A stretch of 11,660 nt of DNA from an uncultured Treponema sp. (GTDB lineage: Bacteria > Spirochaetota > Spirochaetia > Treponematales > Treponemataceae), in NCBI RefSeq assembly GCF_938029485.1, contig NZ_CALHGC010000369.1, forward strand, positions 1 through 11,660, written 5' to 3'. Numbering within the stretch: position 1 is the stretch's first letter; every line of letters begins with the position of its first letter. Of this stretch, positions 5,882 through 11,660 are shown one piece after another. The notes below the pieces were generated by a model. The model saw only the letters and a program-made list of their open reading frames with translations, had not been told where the DNA came from and searched no databases. The translations under genes were made by a program, and so were the position numbers.

Positions 5882-8323
5882 CTATAAGTTAGGTACACTA
5901 AACGACAATACAAATCGCCAGTCGGCCTTTTCACCGTTTGCCCACACCAATTTTCCGTTCTCTGCTTTAAAGGTATTTGCAAACATCAACCGTAACGGGA
6001 ATTGAGGAATAACAAAACGTAATCCGGGGCCGAAGCTGAAATAGTAATCGTCGATCTTGAAGCTCTTTAAATCAGCCATATTTTTCTTGACGGCAGCCGC
6101 ATCGGCGAAAAAGTCAAAAGACAGGATACCGTGCGCTAACGGCCACCGGAACTCTATCCAGTGATTAAGCAGTACGTTCCCTTTCCCCGCAGAACCGAGC
6201 GTCATCCATCCGCGGCCGGTAAACATCCCGTCGATCGCAAGCCTGCTGGTATCACCGATACGGCTGTTCGGCATCGGCAGCTGGAACGAAAAGCCGGTAT
6301 AGAAAGCCAACACAAATTTTAAGTTCCAAATTTCCGAAACGGGATAGTCAAGCAGCGTAAAATATGCCTCCGATTTTGTTTCAAAACGGACAAAATACTC
6401 GTCTTCCACTTTAGGAATAATACCGAAAAAAGAAACCTGTTGACTCAAGAACCAACCTTTTGACGGGTCGTAGGTAAGATCGCGTCCGTCAAATGAAATA
6501 CGCGTCCATAATGAGTTGCTAAGCCGCCAGAAAGCCTGCTGCTGCCGCACCGTCGGATCCGACGCACGGTACAGCGCCGTATCATAGAAATTCTTTACCA
6601 ACGAAAAATTAACCCCTCCGCGCAGGGTAATTGTGCAGTAATTGGGATACCATCGGTAGCCGGTATGCACGCCGAATGTCGTTTCAAACCGATGATAACG
6701 CATCCGGTATGCATTTGCCAACTCTTGATTTTTTTCAAATTCTTCCTGGCTTTCGAACGGGCCGTAAGGGAATACCATATCCTGATAATCAAACAACGAT
6801 TTATGCGTAAGCGACAGATCAAAGCCCAGCGTTAACGGATAACCGAGAAACCAGTTTTCGGCATAGCCGAGCTGAACCGTCTGCTTATCGGTTGCGGCCG
6901 TTGCATTAACCGACAATTCGTTCCCGCTCCCCACAAGATTCCGTTCCTGCCACTGTACAAACAGCGAAAGCGGGAAACTGTCCGCATCGGAAACACCCGA
7001 AAACGTAACGCCGAATTGAATACTGGCTGTCGACTGTTCTTCTACATTGAGAATGACATCGATCAGGTCTTGTTCGGATCCGGGCTGTACATCCGGCACG
7101 ACAGTCGAAAAATAACGAAGATTAAATAAGTTGCGCAAACTATTAGTAAACTTGGATTTTGAAAATACATCACCCGGTTCGAATAAAAGCTCACGGCGTA
7201 TAACGTAATCTTTTGTCCGCTTATTACCGCGAATAATGATATTTTCGATATGACTTCTGCTCCGCTCAACAATAGTGATCACAAATGACACTTTCTTCGT
7301 TGCCGAATCGCGCTGCATTGCTTTCGCAATATAATTTGAAGTATAGCCGTTTTCAAAATACATATCGGCGATTGCTTGGAAGCCCTGCTCAAACTTTGTC
7401 ATATTCAAAATAGCGCCCGGCGTCAGCCGTATTTTTGCACTCAAATCTTCGGTAGAAAAAATCTTATTTCCTTCAAAAGAGACTCCGTTGTAAGTATATT
7501 GTTCGCCTTCCATAATAACATACGTCAGCTTTACGATATTTTTTTGCGGATCGGATTCCGAGTCCGTATTCCGAACAATATTTTCAACATGAGCGTCGAT
7601 GTAACCGCGTTCTCCGTAAAATCGCTGAATAGCCGCCTTATCTTCTTCAAGTGCTCTTTCTTTAAAAATCCCTTTTACGAGGAATTTTGCCGGTTTGGTA
7701 ACGAGGACTCCTTTTAAAGCCTTTTCGCCCACAGCGGTATTGCCTTGGAAAGAAACCGCCGAAACAATCGTTTGCTTCCCTTCCGTGATGGTAAATTCAA
7801 GGGTAACACCTCCTTGAGGGCTGTCGGAGACGCTTGAACTTACAACGGCCGACGCATAACCTTTTTCTATATAGTAGTTTTTAATGGTTTGTTCGTCGGT
7901 ATTCTTTTTTATTTCATTATAAATGTCACCTTTTTTCAATACTATTTTCGATAAAAGATCGCCGCGCGAAATTTGACGATTTCCGGTTATCTTTATCAGC
8001 GTTATGACGGGTTTTTCCGTTACCTCAAATTCGAGCCTTACATACTGATAATCGCTGTCTGCAGGAACGGCCTTCGGCACAATATTGGAAAAATAATCGA
8101 GCGCATATAACTTTTGCAGAATTTCCGAATATATTGCATCGGAAAAAAGCTTGCCTTTAAACGAATCAAAAATACCGTTCATTTCGGTTTTTGATACGCT
8201 ATTTAACCCCTGAAAAACGATGCTTGCTATCGGTTTGTTTTCATACCAGTTATCGGGAGCTTGTGCCCATAAAAAGCAGACGGATAGCATGAACACCGTT
8301 ACGGCTACCATTTTTTTTAACAT
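5882..8323 (-). CDS. bamA: Outer-membrane protein assembly factor BamA
   Basis: This 813-residue Omp85-family protein is the core of the beta-barrel assembly machine. A signal peptide covers about residues 1-20 (ending FLWA). Five POTRA repeats follow at about 29-105, 106-184, 185-276, 277-357 and 358-432, each with the recurring strand-glycine-asparagine pattern (IVFQGLNSV, IKITGNRQI, VSFQGNTAV, VSFEGNKIF, IIIRGNKRT). The C-terminal 16-strand barrel occupies about 434-813. The conserved loop-6 RGF-type motif appears as TGRGW at 702-706. The protein ends SFSVPNL, three residues past the last apparent strand, without the usual terminal aromatic residue. GAGGAG lies 6 bases before the ATG. It sits between tamB and skp, the expected company. 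An own promoter in the 106-base gap upstream is possible. Confidence in identity is very high. Confidence 0.97.
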   Translation of the reverse strand: MLKKMVAVTVFMLSVCFLWAQAPDNWYENKPIASIVFQGLNSVSKTEMNGIFDSFKGKLFSDAIYSEILQKLYALDYFSNIVPKAVPADSDYQYVRLEFEVTEKPVITLIKITGNRQISRGDLLSKIVLKKGDIYNEIKKNTDEQTIKNYYIEKGYASAVVSSSVSDSPQGGVTLEFTITEGKQTIVSAVSFQGNTAVGEKALKGVLVTKPAKFLVKGIFKERALEEDKAAIQRFYGERGYIDAHVENIVRNTDSESDPQKNIVKLTYVIMEGEQYTYNGVSFEGNKIFSTEDLSAKIRLTPGAILNMTKFEQGFQAIADMYFENGYTSNYIAKAMQRDSATKKVSFVITIVERSRSHIENIIIRGNKRTKDYVIRRELLFEPGDVFSKSKFTNSLRNLFNLRYFSTVVPDVQPGSEQDLIDVILNVEEQSTASIQFGVTFSGVSDADSFPLSLFVQWQERNLVGSGNELSVNATAATDKQTVQLGYAENWFLGYPLTLGFDLSLTHKSLFDYQDMVFPYGPFESQEEFEKNQELANAYRMRYHRFETTFGVHTGYRWYPNYCTITLRGGVNFSLVKNFYDTALYRASDPTVRQQQAFWRLSNSLWTRISFDGRDLTYDPSKGWFLSQQVSFFGIIPKVEDEYFVRFETKSEAYFTLLDYPVSEIWNLKFVLAFYTGFSFQLPMPNSRIGDTSRLAIDGMFTGRGWMTLGSAGKGNVLLNHWIEFRWPLAHGILSFDFFADAAAVKKNMADLKSFKIDDYYFSFGPGLRFVIPQFPLRLMFANTFKAENGKLVWANGEKADWRFVLSFSVPNL

Positions 8324-8351
8324 TAAAAACTCCTCTATCGCATTTACAGTA

Positions 8352-8357
8352 ATTATA
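8352..8357 (-). promoter_or_regulatory. Possible -10 box before bamA
   Basis: A perfect TATAAT lies on the minus strand 28 bases before the bamA ATG, but there is no recognisable -35 box 16-18 bases upstream and no TGn extension. It could give bamA-skp-mutS some transcription independent of tamB. It is weak evidence. Confidence 0.25.
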
Positions 8358-8400
8358 TGACAGGAACAGCACTCCCGCGCGGCATTTCTTTCAAACTGCG

Positions 8401-8414
8401 GGATAATACTATCC
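8401..8414 (-). repeat. Small hairpin after the tamB stop
   Basis: GGATA and TATCC form a five-pair stem with a four-base loop 15 bases after the tamB stop. No T tract follows, so it is unlikely to terminate transcription and is noted only as a possible structure in the tamB-bamA gap. Confidence 0.2.
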
Positions 8415-8429
8415 TTTAGGGTATTGAGT

Positions 8430-11400
8430 TTAATATGAATATTTCCATGAAAAAGTCAATGCTGCATCTCCTACAAATAAAGTATCCGGTTTTGTAGGGG
8501 CGACCGACCAACGAAGCAAAAAGAAGGGAGTTGCCATCTCCAAACCGATTTCAGGCTGAAATAAAAGATCCTTATAAACAGGACGCTGCGAGCCGCCGTT
8601 TTTAACCGATTTTGAATCATAGTGACTTAAATGCAGCAGCGCATCCGCATAAATAGCCGAACCGAAATATTTCCCTATATAAACACTTGTATTGTCAAGA
8701 TAGTTACTCATTGTTAAAACAGTATTCCGGTTTTTACTGAATAGATTGCCGAAAATAGCATTTTGCAGCAACAACGTACGGAAGGAAAAAGCGTCCAGTT
8801 TTAAAAAATCTCTCACTCTGTTTTCCGCCTTTTTTAAAAAGCCTACCTGTGCCAGAATATCGGAACTGGAAACCAGCAGGTTTTGCCATAGATTATCCCT
8901 TCCCGTATCGCCGATAGCTACTTGTCCCAACAACTGCATAATCTCATTGGTAGAACGGGGCGGATCCGAATTGAGTGTCGGATTAAAACTGAACAACGGC
9001 TGATCCTTTGCCGTCAAAATAAGCCGCAACGGTTCACCTGTGCCGGTATCGCGGTCGCGGATTTCCGCTCTTAATGTTACTAACGGTTCTATTTCCTTTG
9101 TAATGCCGGCAAAACTGATACTTCCTTCACGGATATAGAAGTTCCGTTTAATATAGAATACCTCGCCGCCGCGCATCTTTACATCACCGGCTACCGTAAA
9201 ATTACCGGTTCCCGCATCGACGACGAGCGAGAGCGGTATTTCGGTAGGAACGAGCGCCCGTAAGATAGGAAAATCTGCAGTCGGCCAGCGGAATTCCGCC
9301 TTATGTCCCAACTGTAAATCGAGCTTCATATCAAATGCTATATCACGGGTCCGGGCATATTTTGCATTGAACTTATCCAGATCGTTAAACTTAACCACGA
9401 AATATCCTGAATCAAATAGTGCGGAACCGTACACCCCGACAAGCGTGGGTGTTACCTTTATGTCAACAGTACAGCCGGCAACACCGTCCGCTTGAAATAA
9501 GAGATTATCGGTTTTAAATACTCCTTTTTTAGTACCGAGCGTTCCGCACTGAACGGAAACATCATTCGGTATCCAGCCCGAAAACTCTGCAGTGCACCGC
9601 GCCCAAATATCGGTAGACGGCCCCTGCAGTACGGTATACGGAATTTCCAGTCCCGTACCGTCCGCAATAATATCAAGCGTAACGGGACCGTATATTTCCG
9701 GGGCATAATTAGGAGAATTAACGGTTATATTCCGGCCGACCAGCTTTCCGTTAAATTCGGGTTCCATCGGTTTTCCGCTTATAGCTAAATCGCCGGTAAG
9801 TGTTCCGCCGTAAAAGAGCACATAATTCAAGCCGGTTATATCCCATATCTTTTTTACATCAGCACGAATATCGGAAACCTGTATGTTTAACGCATCTTTT
9901 TTTACCGTACCGTCCAAATTCAACTTAAGCGGCAGCGATTCCGCCAACTGCAGCGAAACTACGCCGTCGTCTAAGATAAATCCGGTTATATCGTCATTCT
10001 TTCCGGCATAAAACGCCGTAACCCCCGTGTCCCGGATAACGGAAAACGGTACGGCGTCTTTTCCGTTCGAATTGCCGAACTGCCAATTACTCAAGGATGT
10101 TGTAATTGTAAAACGCTCCGTTACGCTTTTAAGCCGGGAAAACAACGTACTTTTAGTCTTTTCATCAGGCTGCACACCGGTATAAGCGGTGCGGATATGA
10201 GCTTTCATCTGTTTTTTTGCGGTTTCTCCGGCATAATCGGCATCAAGCCGTCCCGTCATCTCTGCTAATGAAAACACCCCTGCTATGTCGGATGCTTTAT
10301 GCTTTCCCCACTCCAGTTGCGCAATGTTCAATTCCGCACTTTCATTTTCTATCGTGAGAGAAGCGGAAGTATTTAAATCTTGTCCCCGTACGAACATCGA
10401 AAGCTGCGGTACATCAAACCGGAATGAAAACAAATCCGGTGAGATTGAAAAGGCAGCATCGGCCGACACAGTGTGTGTTTTTCCCTGCGTGTATAAAAAG
10501 CGCGCGAGCGAAATATTATCAAGTTTAAGCGATCCGTCGGCATGGACACTTTGGCCGGAAAGGTTAAATGCTGCAGCAAAATCAAGCCGTTCCGTATTGG
10601 CGGGAGAAACAAGGTTCATCTCAACACTATAATCCGTTTCGCCGCCATCACCGGTTGCAGGCGCCGTTATTGTCAGCATACCGGTGAGCGCTTCCTCATT
10701 ACCGAACTTTACTTCAGACAAAAACAATCCCGACGGATCCGCTTTTCCATGAAAATCAAAGCCGACCGTTGTCCGGCCTAATGATGCGGGTTCCGCATAG
10801 CTGACATATCCGTTTTCGATTGTATAAAGCCAATCCATAGGGTTACGGTATCGGAACTCCGAATCGAGAGTTAAAAAAAACGGCAAGAAAGGCAGCGGTA
10901 TCTCATCGGTTTTAATCGTTCCTTGAAATCCCGTGTCTTTTTCGTAAAGCGCAGTAATTGCAAGGCCGTAATCTCCGTAAATATTGAGGATATTCTGAGA
11001 AAAAAAGCCTTGTACTTGGTAACCGATCGAATTAATCACTAAAGAACCGGTAAAGATGATGTCGTTTAAACGATCGAAATCGGCATTAATATTCCCACGG
11101 ACGGACATTTTTTTATAAGAAAACTCGATATCGGTTACCGAAAAAGATGCTTGATTCCCCTTTACCGATAGCAGTGCATAAAGGTCATCCACCGTATTTG
11201 AAACTAAAACAAACCTGATACAGTTATAAGAGAAACTGCGCAAATCACTCGAAATATAAAATTCGGTCGTACATTGAAGCGATTCAACTGCTGCCGACGG
11301 TATATTCGCTTCGGGAACTGCCGCTTGAATAAAGCTGCAGACTGTACCGATACTGACAGCATCAAATGCTCCATGCAGCTCTAAAAAATGAGACGAATTG

Positions 11401-11660
11401 GAAGCATTGCCTCTTTCGTTATAAATATAGGAGCCGTCAAAACCGTACCGTCCGTACTCGTCTTCTGCAGAGAATGCATAATCAATCTTTTGAACGGAAG
11501 GACTCAGAGTTACATTGATATTACGAAGGACTCCCTCACCGGCGGTAAACGACGGTATGCGGCAGAAGAAAGAATTTCCTTTTTTAGAAAATTGAAAATC
11601 GGCAGCTACTAAAGCGCCGGACGGAAGTTTAAACCGTTTTACGGACGTCCTGCCGGTAGG
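8430..11660 (-). CDS. tamB: TamB-family translocation/assembly protein, N-terminus beyond window
   Basis: The frame is open from the window edge to the TAA at 8432-8430, giving 1076 visible residues. The true start lies outside, and a TTG at 11243 is only an internal leucine codon, since the frame continues upstream through 139 more sense codons. The protein is a long run of beta strands, as expected for the beta-taco groove of TamB/AsmA-like proteins that spans the periplasm. The conserved TamB (DUF490) C-terminal region is recognisable at visible residues about 820-910: VAGDVKMRGGEVFYIKRNFY, REGSISFAG, then LNSDPPRSTNEIMQLLGQ. The protein ends in an aromatic-rich strand (LTFSWKYSY). It stands directly upstream of bamA. 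In spirochetes, which generally lack TamA, TamB has been reported to associate with BamA (Borrelia). A role in outer-membrane protein insertion or lipid transfer follows from the family and is not shown by the sequence alone. Confidence 0.9.
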   Translation of the reverse strand, partial: PTGRTSVKRFKLPSGALVAADFQFSKKGNSFFCRIPSFTAGEGVLRNINVTLSPSVQKIDYAFSAEDEYGRYGFDGSYIYNERGNASNSSHFLELHGAFDAVSIGTVCSFIQAAVPEANIPSAAVESLQCTTEFYISSDLRSFSYNCIRFVLVSNTVDDLYALLSVKGNQASFSVTDIEFSYKKMSVRGNINADFDRLNDIIFTGSLVINSIGYQVQGFFSQNILNIYGDYGLAITALYEKDTGFQGTIKTDEIPLPFLPFFLTLDSEFRYRNPMDWLYTIENGYVSYAEPASLGRTTVGFDFHGKADPSGLFLSEVKFGNEEALTGMLTITAPATGDGGETDYSVEMNLVSPANTERLDFAAAFNLSGQSVHADGSLKLDNISLARFLYTQGKTHTVSADAAFSISPDLFSFRFDVPQLSMFVRGQDLNTSASLTIENESAELNIAQLEWGKHKASDIAGVFSLAEMTGRLDADYAGETAKKQMKAHIRTAYTGVQPDEKTKSTLFSRLKSVTERFTITTSLSNWQFGNSNGKDAVPFSVIRDTGVTAFYAGKNDDITGFILDDGVVSLQLAESLPLKLNLDGTVKKDALNIQVSDIRADVKKIWDITGLNYVLFYGGTLTGDLAISGKPMEPEFNGKLVGRNITVNSPNYAPEIYGPVTLDIIADGTGLEIPYTVLQGPSTDIWARCTAEFSGWIPNDVSVQCGTLGTKKGVFKTDNLLFQADGVAGCTVDIKVTPTLVGVYGSALFDSGYFVVKFNDLDKFNAKYARTRDIAFDMKLDLQLGHKAEFRWPTADFPILRALVPTEIPLSLVVDAGTGNFTVAGDVKMRGGEVFYIKRNFYIREGSISFAGITKEIEPLVTLRAEIRDRDTGTGEPLRLILTAKDQPLFSFNPTLNSDPPRSTNEIMQLLGQVAIGDTGRDNLWQNLLVSSSDILAQVGFLKKAENRVRDFLKLDAFSFRTLLLQNAIFGNLFSKNRNTVLTMSNYLDNTSVYIGKYFGSAIYADALLHLSHYDSKSVKNGGSQRPVYKDLLFQPEIGLEMATPFFLLRWSVAPTKPDTLFVGDAALTFSWKYSY

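Noticed and set aside
8259..8323. BamA as a lipoprotein through LSVC at residues 13-16
   Set aside because: The cysteine lies within the hydrophobic core and is followed by FLWA. A standard signal-peptidase site after A20 fits better.
8430..11243. tamB starting at a TTG at 11243
   Set aside because: The same frame continues without a stop to 11660, and the upstream 139 codons encode the same beta-rich style of protein, so the TTG is an internal leucine.
122..11612. Plus-strand open frames of 60-135 codons and small minus-strand frames inside the large genes
   Set aside because: All overlap strongly supported minus-strand genes in other frames, lack recognisable domains or ribosome-binding sites, and have the skewed composition of antisense or shifted translations.
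1..11660. tRNA, rRNA, insertion sequences, CRISPR arrays or defence genes
   Set aside because: All gaps are under about 170 bases and contain no cloverleaf, direct-repeat array, transposase fragment or terminal inverted repeats. Every large frame is accounted for by envelope, repair or redox proteins.

Overview
The window reads as an ordinary stretch of spirochete chromosome, most likely an oral or host-associated Treponema of moderate GC. This is inferred from the gene order TamB - BamA - Skp - MutS, which matches what I recall of the T. pallidum tp0325-tp0328 region, and from the character of the proteins. It was not tested by a search. All eight genes lie on the minus strand, so transcription runs from high to low coordinates. 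Coding density is very high: no gap exceeds about 165 bases, and there are no RNA genes, mobile elements or CRISPR arrays.

From 11660 down to 2704 lies an outer-membrane biogenesis cluster. It holds a 5'-truncated tamB (8430-11660, open through the window edge), bamA (5882-8323), a skp/ompH-like periplasmic chaperone (5348-5866) and the mismatch-repair gene mutS (2704-5346). Spacings of 106, 15 and 1 base suggest one operon, possibly with an extra promoter just before bamA. TamB, BamA and Skp would work together in delivering and inserting outer-membrane proteins and in envelope lipid or protein transport. MutS is a functional outsider that appears translationally coupled to skp.

From 2703 to 2287 lies a small independent unit: a 56-residue 2[4Fe-4S] ferredoxin with a strong sigma-70-type promoter (TTGCAT, 17 bases, TATGAT), a good Shine-Dalgarno sequence, and a stem with a T-rich tail after its stop.

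From 2286 to 1 lies a tightly packed envelope module. It holds a structured leader, a GTG-started four-helix membrane protein (1819-2211), a secreted LysM plus M23 peptidase with all metal ligands intact (876-1808), and a secreted protein with PEGA-like repeats (1-879) that runs off the window. The last two overlap as ATGA. The biochemical role of the module is not evident beyond peptidoglycan binding and cleavage by the peptidase.

I found no convincing undescribed system. The points worth a second look are the mutually exclusive hairpins in the 2255-2286 leader, the uncharacterised membrane protein / M23 / PEGA module, the BamA C-terminus and loop-6 motif, and several genes that start without a Shine-Dalgarno sequence.
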